A stretch of 64,000 bases of DNA from Treponema sp. GTDB lineage: Bacteria > Spirochaetota > Spirochaetia > Treponematales > Treponemataceae. Every line of letters begins with the position of its first letter. Within the stretch, counting starts at the first letter, position 1. Below the pieces are notes generated by a model, which was given only the letters and a program-made list of their open reading frames with translations, searched no databases and had not been told where the DNA came from. The position numbers and the translations under genes were made by a program. The stretch covers positions 186,001 to 250,000 of the forward strand of contig JAGCNW010000016.1 in NCBI GenBank assembly GCA_017645785.1. The letters are read 5' to 3'. Shown here piece by piece: positions 8,236 through 16,610 of this stretch.

Positions 8236-8585
8236 AAAAAGCGGCGCTTGTTTTATTGAGTGTTATTGCAGTCTCTTTTTCTTCCTTTGCGGAGATAGTT
8301 TCTTGGAAGGGAATGGAAATGGGACTGCCGCTCAACCCAAAATGGGTGAAAAATTACAGGCAAAAAAAGGACGAGCGGCTTTTGCGCAAAAAGTTCGACT
8401 TGTCCGCGTCCGACCGCCTTGCGGTTGGCGTGGGCAAGGCCGAGGATTTGGAAACGGCCAGAAGCCTTTCGCAAATCGACGCCCAAAACGCGGCTGCCAA
8501 GGCCGCTCGCCTAGAGCCCTTGGGCGAATATTGGGAAGAGGACTCTGATTCGGGCTTCGTAGTTTTCTCGTATTATTCCTTCTAA
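8232..8585 (+). CDS. Small exported protein ending the LPP20/LpoB-like operon
   Basis: A protein of 117 residues. The signal peptide is short (KKAALVLLSVIAVSFSSFA, cleavage near residue 20). The mature part has a basic middle and a helix with the LPP20-like pattern 'DLETARSLSQIDAQNAAAKAARLEPLGEYWEED', in which every third or fourth position is Ala. This matches the helix after the glycine of LPP20 domains, so I read it as a minimal LPP20-related protein. The start codon is in a 4-base ATGA overlap with the upstream stop, which indicates coupled translation. No function is known. Confidence 0.55.
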   Translation: MKKAALVLLSVIAVSFSSFAEIVSWKGMEMGLPLNPKWVKNYRQKKDERLLRKKFDLSASDRLAVGVGKAEDLETARSLSQIDAQNAAAKAARLEPLGEYWEEDSDSGFVVFSYYSF

Positions 8586-8621
8586 AAGCCCCGAATTCCT
8601 TGAAAATACTTGACAAAATCA

Positions 8622-8650
8622 TTGACAATAACCTGTAATTGAAGTAAGAT
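8622..8650 (+). promoter_or_regulatory. Promoter of pyruvate phosphate dikinase
   Basis: TTGACA (8622-8627), 17 bases, TAAGAT (8645-8650). A second TTGACA lies 12 bases upstream (8610-8615). The leader is about 30 bases with GGAG (8675-8678) before the ATG. Confidence 0.7.
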
Positions 8651-8687
8651 TATCTTTACATATCTATTATATACGGAGTTACCTACC

Positions 8688-11546
8688 ATGGCAAAAACCA
8701 AGTATGTTTACTTTTTTGGAAACGGCGACGCTGACGGCGATGAGTCTATGCGCGCCGATCTCGGTGGAAAAGGCGCCAACCTTGCCCAAATGGCAAAGGC
8801 CCCTTTGAGTCTTCCTGTTCCTCCTGGATTTACTATCACAACTGACGTCTGCCAGGAATATTACAAGTTGGGAAGAAAGTACCCGGCCGGCCTCGAAGGA
8901 CCCAACGGCGAAGTCGCCAAGTACCTCGCCAAGTTGGAAAAGGTTATGGGCAAAAAGCTAGGCGACGAAAAGGATCCGCTCCTTGTTTCAGTTCGCTCTG
9001 GAGCCGCCATCTCTATGCCCGGCATGATGGACACAATCCTCAACCTCGGTTTGAACGACAAGTCAGTCGAAGGCCTCGCCGCCAAGACTGGCAACCCCCG
9101 CTTCGCTTGGGACGCCTACCGCCGCTTTATCCAGATGTTCGGCGACGTAGCTATGGGCGTTGAGCACGCCAAGTTCGAAAAGATCATCGACGAAGTTAAG
9201 TCTCACCGCGGAATCAAGCAGGACACAGAGCTTACAACTGACGAACTCAAGGAAATCGTAAGCAAGTACAAGATTCTCTACAAGAGAGAGAAGGGCGAGG
9301 ACTTCCCCCAGGATCCGCAGAAGCAGATGTGGGGAGCCATCGGCGCCGTATTCGGCTCTTGGATGAACCCCCGCGCCATCAAGTACCGCGAATTGAACGG
9401 AATCAAAGAAGGCGCTCTTAAGGGAACAGCCGTTACCGTTATGTCAATGGTATTCGGAAACAAGGGCGACACATCAGGAACCGGCGTTGCCTTCAGCCGC
9501 GACCCTTCAACAGGCGTCAACGAGTTCATGGGCGAATACCTTATGAACGCTCAGGGCGAAGACGTAGTTGCCGGTATCCGCACACCTCAGAAACTCGCTC
9601 AGCTTGAAAAGACAAACAAGAAGATTTACGACCAGCTCTGCAAGATTCGCGACCGCTTGGAAAAGCACTATCACGATATGCAGGACATGGAGTTCACAGT
9701 AGAAGAAGGAAAGCTCTACATGCTCCAGTGCCGCAACGGTAAGCGCACAGGCGCCGCCGCCGTCAAGATGGCTGTTGACATGGTTGCCGAAAAGCTCATC
9801 ACAAAAGAAGAGGCTTTGCTCCGCGTAGAGCCCACACAGTTGAACCAGTTGCTTCTTCCGCAGTTGGATCCCGCCGCTGTCAAAAAGGCTACAGAAATCG
9901 CTTCTGGCCTTAACGCTTCTCCGGGAGCCGGATGCGGACAGATCGTATTCACAGCCGACGACGCCGTCGCTTGGACAAAAGAAGGAAAGAAGGTTCTCTT
10001 GGTTCGCAAGGAAACTTCTCCGGACGACATCGCCGGTATGGCCGTTGCCCAGGGCATCTTGACTTCTACTGGCGGACGCACTTCACACGCCGCTGTTGTT
10101 GCCCGCGGTATGGGAACAGCTTGTGTTTGCGGATGCTCTGCCGTTAAGTTCAATGGCGGAAAGGTTGTCATCGGCGACCACGTTTACAAGGAAGGCGACT
10201 TCCTCACAATCGACGGATCAACAGGAAAGGTTTACGACGGAGTTGTTCCTGTAGCTCCCGCCACATTGAGCAAGGACCTCGAAAAGTTCTTGGGTTGGGC
10301 CGACGAAATCCGCAAGGGTTCAGTTCGCACAACAGCCAGCGGAAAGAAAGTTGCCGGATTTGAAGTTCGCGCCAACGGCGACACTCCGCAGAACGCAAAA
10401 GACGCGTTCCGCTTTGGAGCTGCCGGAATCGGACTTTGCCGCACAGAGCACATGTTCTTTGACGAGCCCAAGCTCACTTCTTTCCAGAAGATGATCATTT
10501 CTGACACAACAGAAGAGCGCAAGGAAAACCTCAAGGCCATTCTTCCTTTGCAGGAAAAAGACTTCTACGACATCATCAAGACAATGGAAGGACGCCCGGT
10601 TACTATCCGCTTGCTTGACCCGCCGCTCAACGAATTCATCCAGGCCCACACAGACGCCGAACTCAAGGCTCTTTCTAAGAAGCTTGACGTTAACCGCGAC
10701 AAGTTGGCCGAAAAGGTTGCCGCCCTTGACGAGCACAACCCGATGCTTGGCCACCGCGGATGCCGCTTGGCCATCACATATCCTGAGATTTACGAAACAC
10801 AGGTTGAGGCCATCGCTTTGGCTACAGCCCGCTTGGACCGCGAAGGAGTTAAGCACAACGTTCAGATCATGATCCCGAACGTAGTAAGCGCCAACGAAGT
10901 TAAGCAGATCCGCGAGCAGGCTTTGGCCGTAATCGAGAAGGTTAACAAGCTCAAGGGAACAAAGCTCAAGTTCGAAATCGGAACTATGGTTGAGTTCCCC
11001 CGCGCCGCTCTTACAGCGGACAAGTTGGCCGAGTACGCCGACTTCTTCTCATTCGGAACAAACGACTTGTCTCAGACAACGTTCGGCTTCAGCCGCGACG
11101 ACTACTCTAAGTTCATCGAGTCTTACCTCAAGCAGAACATCTTGGCCGAAGACCCCTTCACCACATTGGACGAAGATGGTCCTGGAGCTTTGATGGGAAT
11201 TGCCGAAGAAAAGGGACGCTCAGTTAAGTCTGACTTGCACCTTGGAATCTGCGGCGAGCACGGCGGAGATCCCGCTTCTATCGCTCTCTGCTACAAGCTC
11301 GGCTTGAACTACGTTTCTTGCTCTCCGTTCCGCGTACCGTTGGCCCGCTTGGCCGGCGCTCAGGCTGTAATCAAGGCCGCCAAAGCTGGCAAGGCCGCGA
11401 AAAAGGCTCCCGCTAAGAAAGCGGCCGTCAAAAAGCCTGCTGCCAAGAAGCCCGCTAAGAAAGCTGTAGCCAAGAAGGCCCCCGCCAAGAAAGCGGCCGC
11501 CAAAAAGGCTCCTGCCAAAAAGACAGCAAAGAAAGGCAAGAAATAA
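8688..11546 (+). CDS. ppdK: Pyruvate, phosphate dikinase with histone H1-like C-terminal tail
   Basis: A protein of 952 residues. It interconverts pyruvate + ATP + Pi with PEP + AMP + PPi, a central step of PPi-linked glycolysis or gluconeogenesis in anaerobes. The N-terminal nucleotide-binding domain begins 'YFFGNGDADGDESMRADLGGKGANLAQM'; the swivelling phospho-His domain carries GGRTSHAAVVARGMG with the catalytic His at 467; the C-terminal PEP/pyruvate barrel has 'FSFGTNDLSQTTFG' and the GICGEHGG motif with the catalytic Cys. The normal enzyme ends near residue 892. After it comes about 57 residues made almost only of Lys, Ala and Pro in AKKA/PAKK repeats, as in histone H1-like proteins. 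Its own promoter, a strong RBS and highly biased codons suggest high expression. Confidence 0.96.
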   Translation: MAKTKYVYFFGNGDADGDESMRADLGGKGANLAQMAKAPLSLPVPPGFTITTDVCQEYYKLGRKYPAGLEGPNGEVAKYLAKLEKVMGKKLGDEKDPLLVSVRSGAAISMPGMMDTILNLGLNDKSVEGLAAKTGNPRFAWDAYRRFIQMFGDVAMGVEHAKFEKIIDEVKSHRGIKQDTELTTDELKEIVSKYKILYKREKGEDFPQDPQKQMWGAIGAVFGSWMNPRAIKYRELNGIKEGALKGTAVTVMSMVFGNKGDTSGTGVAFSRDPSTGVNEFMGEYLMNAQGEDVVAGIRTPQKLAQLEKTNKKIYDQLCKIRDRLEKHYHDMQDMEFTVEEGKLYMLQCRNGKRTGAAAVKMAVDMVAEKLITKEEALLRVEPTQLNQLLLPQLDPAAVKKATEIASGLNASPGAGCGQIVFTADDAVAWTKEGKKVLLVRKETSPDDIAGMAVAQGILTSTGGRTSHAAVVARGMGTACVCGCSAVKFNGGKVVIGDHVYKEGDFLTIDGSTGKVYDGVVPVAPATLSKDLEKFLGWADEIRKGSVRTTASGKKVAGFEVRANGDTPQNAKDAFRFGAAGIGLCRTEHMFFDEPKLTSFQKMIISDTTEERKENLKAILPLQEKDFYDIIKTMEGRPVTIRLLDPPLNEFIQAHTDAELKALSKKLDVNRDKLAEKVAALDEHNPMLGHRGCRLAITYPEIYETQVEAIALATARLDREGVKHNVQIMIPNVVSANEVKQIREQALAVIEKVNKLKGTKLKFEIGTMVEFPRAALTADKLAEYADFFSFGTNDLSQTTFGFSRDDYSKFIESYLKQNILAEDPFTTLDEDGPGALMGIAEEKGRSVKSDLHLGICGEHGGDPASIALCYKLGLNYVSCSPFRVPLARLAGAQAVIKAAKAGKAAKKAPAKKAAVKKPAAKKPAKKAVAKKAPAKKAAAKKAPAKKTAKKGKK

Positions 11547-11549
11547 GCG

Positions 11550-11690
11550 ATTGAGGCGCGATGATGTTGTTCGCGCCTCAAAACGGCTGAGTCAAGGCTT
11601 TAAGCGCAGCGTGCCTTGACCAGTCGTATTCCCGCCTCAAGCGCGGGAATGACAGACTATGTCATTGTCGGGCGCGACCCGACAATCTTT
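11550..11690. repeat. Cluster of palindromic intergenic repeats
   Basis: Four inverted repeats in a row: TTGAGGCGCGA...TCGCGCCTCAA (11552-11582), GTCAAGGC...GCCTTGAC (about 11591-11621), ATTCCCGC...GCGGGAAT (about 11630-11652) and ATTGTCGGG-CGCGA-CCCGACAAT (about 11662-11684). The second recurs at 27891-27921, and the TGTCAT..TCGGGC..GACCCG pattern of the last recurs at 22.7 and 47.1 kb. They fill most of the 313 bases between ppdK and the next gene. Confidence 0.75.
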
Positions 11691-11704
11691 TGACAAACAA
11701 AAAA

Positions 11705-11731
11705 GCCGACCCGCAAGGGCCGGTTTTTTTT
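11705..11731 (+). terminator. Intrinsic terminator after ppdK
   Basis: GCCGACCC-GCAA-GGGCCGGT (one A-C mismatch) followed by eight T. Near-identical hairpins end two other transcription units at 14.93 and 16.57 kb. Confidence 0.8.
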
Positions 11732-11742
11732 GTGTTTTTTTG

Positions 11743-11770
11743 TTGACAAACGTTTTTTTTATAATATAAT
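11743..11770 (+). promoter_or_regulatory. Promoter of the large repeat lipoprotein
   Basis: TTGACA (11743-11748), 16 bases, TATAAT (11765-11770). An overlapping second TATAAT lies at 11760-11765. The leader is about 80 bases long and ends with AGGAGGAG 6 bases before the ATG. Confidence 0.7.
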
Positions 11771-11859
11771 AGAAACGCGTGGAAGCCGCGCTTCTGCGAT
11801 TCACTTCATCTATTAAAGTTTCCCTAAAATTTTAGATTTTTTTGTAGGAGGAGTTGTGT

Positions 11860-14800
11860 ATGAGCAAATTCTTTCAATTGTGCGCGATTATGGCCATTTT
11901 GTCTGTGGCAGTTTCATGCGGAAATACTTCTGGGGACTTAACGCCTGTGACTCCGACGCCTGCGACTCCGGAGCCTGTGACTCCGACGCCTGCGACTCCG
12001 GAGCCTAGCGTTTTGCGCTCGGTTTCCATTTTTTATCCAGGAAGCGGTGCAAGTGAAAATCACGGAACCGTTACTGCAAGCAAGACAGAAGGCATTGCTC
12101 CTGGCGAAAAAATTTATCTTACCGTAGCGCCTGAAGCTAACTATCAGCTGGACGAACTATATGTTCGGTATTATGGGAAGGGGAATGCGGCTAATGATAT
12201 TGACGTGACAGACAATTCGTTTGTCATGCCAAATGCAAACGTGGAAATTGACGTTTCTTTTAAGGCTCAATCATCAACACACACTGTTTCGGCTCAAGGA
12301 ATGCAAGGCGGGAGCATTCTGGTTTTCACAAATAATTCCGATCAAGGCGAGACATGCCGGGCTTCAAAAGGAACGACGGTTGCCATTCTTGTACTGCCAT
12401 ACGTCGGCTTTGAACTTGACGCGCTTGCGGCAAGTTCTTCTGGCAGCGCGCTGACAATTTACCAAAACACTTTTGCAATGCCGGACGCTGATGTTACGGT
12501 AAGCGCGACGTTTAAGACGGCAAGCGAATCGTCATATACAGTTACGGCGGCTCAAGGAATACAAAACGGAAAGGTTTTATTTTCCGTAGGCGAAAGTTCA
12601 GACAATCTTTTATTGGCTCTTTCAAAAGGAATGACGGTTAAGGTTGATGCAACGCCGGACAACGGCTATGAATTTGACACGCTTACGGTAAAGGACGCGG
12701 ACGGAAACGATATTCCGGTAACTCTAAACACTTTTGTAATGCCTGAAAGCAATGTTGTCGTTAATGCCAGCTTTAAAAAAATCTACACGATAACATTGAC
12801 CAAGCCGACAAACGGAAATATTGCCGTTGAAACTCCGAGGGACGCCTATGCAACAACTGACGGCAATAAAACAGTAAAGGCCTTTGCTGGAGAGGCGATA
12901 GGATGTTACGCTGCTCCAGATAGCGGATATAAGCTTGATTCCTATACGATAACCGGTGTTGTCGGAATTGTCGAGAGCCAGCGAAATTCTTTTGACATGC
13001 CGGAAAGCGATGTAACGATAAGCGCGACATTTAAAGAATTGATTAGTCATTCAATCACTGTTTCAGGCGGGGCAAACGGAACTGTTGCGGCTGACAAAGC
13101 TTCAGCTAAAGAAGGAGAAGAAATAACGCTTACGGTAACGCCTTCGACAGGCGGCGCAAAAGACTATGTTGTTGAAAGCCTTGTCGCGCAATATTCTGCC
13201 GGCGGGGAAACAAACTCAATTTCTCTTTCTTTTGACAAGGCGGGCGGACAAGTCAAGTTTTCAATGCCAGACGGCGATGTTTCCGTAACGGCGACATTTG
13301 CGGAAAGAACTTATTCAATCGCGCTGGCTGACGGAATTACAGGCGGCTCGATAACTGGGTTTAGGGCAAGCGGAAATTACGCGGGCCAAAAGGTTTTGCT
13401 TAATGTAAAGCCAGCCACTGGATATAAACTTGCAAGCAAAGACAAAATTTCCATAACAGGCGCGACTGTCGAGCTAGACGACTTTTATTGCTTTACCATG
13501 CCAAAAGCGGACATTACGATTGGCGCGGAATTCGACACCTACTCTGGCGGGTCATATAGTATTTGGGGAAGTTACAAATCTTTGTATCCTGGGGATATTT
13601 CTGTCGATCAAAGTACAGGCATCATGCCTGGCGCTACGGTTGTGATTACTATAATACCGCCACAAAACCAAAAAGTTAGTAAAGTTGAGGTATTTGATTG
13701 GAATGTTAAAAAATATTATGATGTTTCAGACGAGCATGTCTTTATAATGACAGATGATGAAATTGAAGATAATACTGTTAAACTACATGTAGAATATGAA
13801 TCTACAATCACGCACAATATATACATGCGGACTTCGCTGGGGAGCTACTTCATTAATGATGTTCCGGAAGGCAGTTTGATTTCAAAAGACATTCCTGCCG
13901 GATGCGCGATTGATAAGATAATCGCATCAAAAGTGGATAATGTTCAAGCTACAAGCGAGCGCGGAAGTATTTGTTTAATGCATCAGAATGATACAGAATA
14001 TTGGTTTTGGACGGCAGACGGCGACATGCTTGTGGAAGTTGATTTTAAGGCAAAGGTTAAGGCAAAGCCTGATACGGTTGGCGATATTGTGCTAAAAGAC
14101 GGAACCGCTGTTGCGCGCGAAAATCGCGGCTACCTCTCAGAGTCTCAAAAGAACGACGCCATTGCGGTTATTTTTTATGACGGCAAGGCAGAATTTAAGT
14201 GGTTGGCATCAAAATTTCTTGGCAGTTGTGTGCTTGGCGTGGGTTTGGCAGAGGGCTATGGTCCTTGGTGTGGGAATTACCTGGGTAGTGATAATGGAGG
14301 CTATATAAAATTCAACAGCACGGCCGCCCATCCTATATACATCGGTGAAGGTAGAATGTGGGGGGGCCATTATTATTATGCAAATGGCGAAGAGATACAT
14401 CACGTCCAACCTTTTGGCGCCTACTGCCCAGACGTGTATGGCGCAACTGACCCACAGGTACGGTTTGACGGATTGCTTCGCGGAACCAACACCTTTGCAA
14501 CGGTAAAGAATAGTGTTCAAAAAATTGAACAAATGTATGCATTCAATTTTTGCGATGGTTACAAAGACCAAGCTGGAAGCCGCGTCAAAGGAACTGCCTA
14601 TGAAACCGGCTGGTATTTGCCGACGCTTCCAGAACTGGCGGAACTTCTGCGGAGTGTCAGTTATTTAGAGGATGTACGAACCACTTATTTAGATGTAGCT
14701 GGTGTGATTTATGGCCTACGCGCTGTAAATGGAACGAAAATAAAAGATAGCAGCGACGATTATTATTGGACTTCAAGCCAGGCGAGGGAGACTACACAAG

Positions 14801-14886
14801 CCTGGCTTGCGGCAGGAGGCCGTGCCAGTCTGCTTGACTACTCAAAAGATGCCTCTTTCGCTGTCCGGGCAATCCGAGAGTTCTAG
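11860..14886 (+). CDS. Large surface lipoprotein: InlB-like repeats plus DUF1566-like domain
   Basis: A protein of 1008 residues. The signal peptide ends in a lipobox (AVSC), so the Cys near residue 19 should be lipidated. Next is a Thr/Pro linker built of two perfect 10-residue repeats, then about seven divergent InlB B-repeat-like units of 75-90 residues. Each unit ends with a pattern like 'NTFVMPESNVVVNASFK' and starts with 'YTVTAAQG..NGKV'. From about residue 745 comes an atypical globular domain; the last 130 residues ('GWYLPTLPELAELLRSV', 'YYWTSSQA', 'FAVRAIREF') match the DUF1566/Lcl C-terminal fold that is frequent in gut Treponema surface proteins. The ATG at 11860 has an excellent RBS. 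A role in adhesion is inferred from the domain type only. Confidence 0.8.
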   Translation: MSKFFQLCAIMAILSVAVSCGNTSGDLTPVTPTPATPEPVTPTPATPEPSVLRSVSIFYPGSGASENHGTVTASKTEGIAPGEKIYLTVAPEANYQLDELYVRYYGKGNAANDIDVTDNSFVMPNANVEIDVSFKAQSSTHTVSAQGMQGGSILVFTNNSDQGETCRASKGTTVAILVLPYVGFELDALAASSSGSALTIYQNTFAMPDADVTVSATFKTASESSYTVTAAQGIQNGKVLFSVGESSDNLLLALSKGMTVKVDATPDNGYEFDTLTVKDADGNDIPVTLNTFVMPESNVVVNASFKKIYTITLTKPTNGNIAVETPRDAYATTDGNKTVKAFAGEAIGCYAAPDSGYKLDSYTITGVVGIVESQRNSFDMPESDVTISATFKELISHSITVSGGANGTVAADKASAKEGEEITLTVTPSTGGAKDYVVESLVAQYSAGGETNSISLSFDKAGGQVKFSMPDGDVSVTATFAERTYSIALADGITGGSITGFRASGNYAGQKVLLNVKPATGYKLASKDKISITGATVELDDFYCFTMPKADITIGAEFDTYSGGSYSIWGSYKSLYPGDISVDQSTGIMPGATVVITIIPPQNQKVSKVEVFDWNVKKYYDVSDEHVFIMTDDEIEDNTVKLHVEYESTITHNIYMRTSLGSYFINDVPEGSLISKDIPAGCAIDKIIASKVDNVQATSERGSICLMHQNDTEYWFWTADGDMLVEVDFKAKVKAKPDTVGDIVLKDGTAVARENRGYLSESQKNDAIAVIFYDGKAEFKWLASKFLGSCVLGVGLAEGYGPWCGNYLGSDNGGYIKFNSTAAHPIYIGEGRMWGGHYYYANGEEIHHVQPFGAYCPDVYGATDPQVRFDGLLRGTNTFATVKNSVQKIEQMYAFNFCDGYKDQAGSRVKGTAYETGWYLPTLPELAELLRSVSYLEDVRTTYLDVAGVIYGLRAVNGTKIKDSSDDYYWTSSQARETTQAWLAAGGRASLLDYSKDASFAVRAIREF
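11944..12003 (+). repeat. Two perfect 30-bp tandem repeats in the lipoprotein linker
   Basis: Two identical 30-bp units encode PVTPTPATPE twice. Such in-frame repeats can change number by slippage and so lengthen or shorten the stalk of the lipoprotein. Confidence 0.85.
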
Positions 14887-14925
14887 GAGAAGGAACAACG
14901 GTTAAATGCGTCATACGCAAAAACA

Positions 14926-14953
14926 GGCCGACCCGAAAGGGCCGGCTTTTTTT
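14926..14953 (+). terminator. Intrinsic terminator after the repeat lipoprotein
   Basis: GCCGACCC-GAAA-GGGCCGGC with one mismatch, followed by seven T. It is nearly the same sequence as the terminators at 11705 and 16572. Confidence 0.85.
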
Positions 14954-14978
14954 ATGCCACGCTGAATTGCAGCGCGTC

Positions 14979-15007
14979 TAGACACTGCGCGGCGTTTTTT
15001 GTATAAT
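14979..15007 (+). promoter_or_regulatory. Promoter upstream of the small ORF and mgtE
   Basis: TAGACA (14979-14984), 17 bases, TATAAT (15002-15007). The predicted transcript has a 160-base leader before mgtE that contains a 28-codon ORF. Confidence 0.65.
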
Positions 15008-15039
15008 TCCACAAAAATAAAAAATGCAAGGAGGAAGCG

Positions 15040-15126
15040 ATGGGCGATGACAGTAATTCCGGCTCGTATCCGGGCGCCAAGACAATGACGCGCGACATGG
15101 CTTCCTGCAAAAACCTTCCGCTCTGA
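15040..15126 (+). CDS. 28-codon ORF in the mgtE leader, possible leader peptide
   Basis: A 28-residue ORF (begins MGDDSNSGSYPG, ends KNLPL) with a near-perfect Shine-Dalgarno, AAGGAGG, 5 to 6 bases before the ATG, and a promoter just upstream. mgtE itself has no Shine-Dalgarno, so its translation may depend on events in this leader. The bases around the RBS (AGGAAGC near 15033) can pair with GCTTCCT near the end of the small ORF (about 15099), so translation of the ORF would change RNA folding. Leader peptides are known to control magnesium transporters in enterobacteria; here the role is inference. It could also be a genuine small protein or chance. Confidence 0.4.
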   Translation: MGDDSNSGSYPGAKTMTRDMASCKNLPL

Positions 15127-15172
15127 TGCAAGCCACTTTTACAATTCTCATTTCTCATGCAAAAATGCGACG

Positions 15173-16543
15173 ATGGAATTTAAAGTGAAAATCGAGGAGA
15201 TGATTCAAAATCTTCTTGAAGAAAAAAAGTATTCGACAATCAAAGACATCGCTTCGACGATGGCCGCCGCAGACATCGCCGCTCTTTTTGAGCGCGTTGA
15301 CGAAAAGCAAATCCCGCTTTTGTTCAGGCTGATTTCAAAAGACAAGGCCGCTGACGTTTTTGTTGAAATGGACAGCGACTTTCAGGAACTTTTGATTCGC
15401 GGCTTTTCCGACTTGGAATTAAAGGAAATCGTGAACGACTTGTACGCCAACGAAGCGGCGGATTTGGTGGACGAAATGCCCGCGATTGTCGTTGACAGAA
15501 TCTTAAAGCAAATCAATCCAGAAAAGCGCGGCGAAATAAACCGCCTTTTGCAGTATCCCGAAAATTCCGCCGGCTCCATAATGTCCACCGAATACGTTTC
15601 GCTTAGACAGGGGCTTACGGTGGGCGAGGCGATTGCGCAAATAAGGAAGAGCGGCTTTGACAACAAATCCTTTTACACTTGCTATGTTACAAAAGACAAA
15701 AAGCTCTTGGGCCGCCTTTCCGTAAAAGACTTGCTTTTGGCAAAAGACGATTCGATAAAAATCGACAGCCTTATGAAAGAGAACGTCATAAACGTGAACA
15801 CGCGCGACGACAAAGAGGAAGTGGCCAAGCTTCTTTCAAAGTACAACTTTTACGCGCTTCCTGTGGTTGACGGCGAAGGGCGGATGGTGGGCATAATTTC
15901 TTTTGACGACGCGCTTGAGGTAATGGAAGACGAGGCCACCGAAGACATCGAAATAATGGGCGGAATGTCGCCGTCAGAAAAAACTTACTTGCGCTCCACG
16001 CCCTTGGACTTGTTTTGTCATAGAATCGTTTGGCTGATGCTTTTGATGGTGAGTGCGACTTTTACCGGAATGATTATCACCGGTTTTGAAAACGCGCTGG
16101 CGGTTCAAGTGGCGCTTACGGCCTTTATTCCGATGCTCATGGACACGGGCGGAAATTCCGGCTCGCAGTCGTCGGTTACGATTATCAGGGCGCTTTCTTT
16201 GGGGGAAGTTGGCTTTGGCGATTTGCCGAAAGTCATTTGGAAGGAAATCCGCGCGGCGCTTTTGTGCGGCCTTGCCTTGGCGCTTGTTTGTTTTGCCAAA
16301 ATAATTCTGGTGGACCGCCTGCTTTTGGGAAACCAAGGCGTTACGGTTCAAATCGCCTTTGTGGTTTGCGCCGCGATGGCCGCCACAGTTTTAGTGGCCA
16401 AATTGATTGGCTGCGCTTTGCCCTTGTGCGCCAAGCGTCTTGGCTTTGATCCCGCCGTAATGTCCAGCCCTTTTATCACCACGATTGTTGACGCGGCCAG
16501 TTTGTTGATTTACTTTTCAATCGCGCGCGCGGTTTTGTTTTAA
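15173..16543 (+). CDS. mgtE: Magnesium transporter MgtE
   Basis: A protein of 456 residues, the usual MgtE length. Domains in order: the N-terminal superhelical domain (residues 1-130), with 'LFRLISKDKAADVF' and 'NDLYANEAADLVDEMPA'; a CBS pair (about 130-255), including 'STEYVSLRQGLTVGEAIAQI' and 'FYALPVVDGEGRMVGII'; a plug helix; and five membrane segments with the pore motif 'DTGGNSGSQSSVTIIRALSLGE'. The protein is a homodimeric Mg2+ channel closed by Mg2+ binding to the cytosolic domains. No RBS precedes the ATG at 15173, and the leader is long with a small ORF. I looked for the M-box riboswitch and do not see it. Confidence 0.95.
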   Translation: MEFKVKIEEMIQNLLEEKKYSTIKDIASTMAAADIAALFERVDEKQIPLLFRLISKDKAADVFVEMDSDFQELLIRGFSDLELKEIVNDLYANEAADLVDEMPAIVVDRILKQINPEKRGEINRLLQYPENSAGSIMSTEYVSLRQGLTVGEAIAQIRKSGFDNKSFYTCYVTKDKKLLGRLSVKDLLLAKDDSIKIDSLMKENVINVNTRDDKEEVAKLLSKYNFYALPVVDGEGRMVGIISFDDALEVMEDEATEDIEIMGGMSPSEKTYLRSTPLDLFCHRIVWLMLLMVSATFTGMIITGFENALAVQVALTAFIPMLMDTGGNSGSQSSVTIIRALSLGEVGFGDLPKVIWKEIRAALLCGLALALVCFAKIILVDRLLLGNQGVTVQIAFVVCAAMAATVLVAKLIGCALPLCAKRLGFDPAVMSSPFITTIVDAASLLIYFSIARAVLF

Positions 16544-16563
16544 TGGCGGAACGTTTGGCGCGT

Positions 16564-16597
16564 AAAAAAAACCGGCCCGAAAGGGTCGGCTTTTTTT
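16564..16597. terminator. Bidirectional terminator between mgtE and the His-rich protein gene
   Basis: A run of A, then CCGGCCC-GAAA-GGGTCGG, then seven T. The A run on one side and T run on the other let it serve both converging genes. Confidence 0.85.
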
Positions 16598-16610
16598 ATT
16601 CCTTAAAGTT

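Noticed and set aside
15008-15172. M-box magnesium riboswitch before mgtE
   Set aside because: None of the conserved M-box core segments can be found in the leader.
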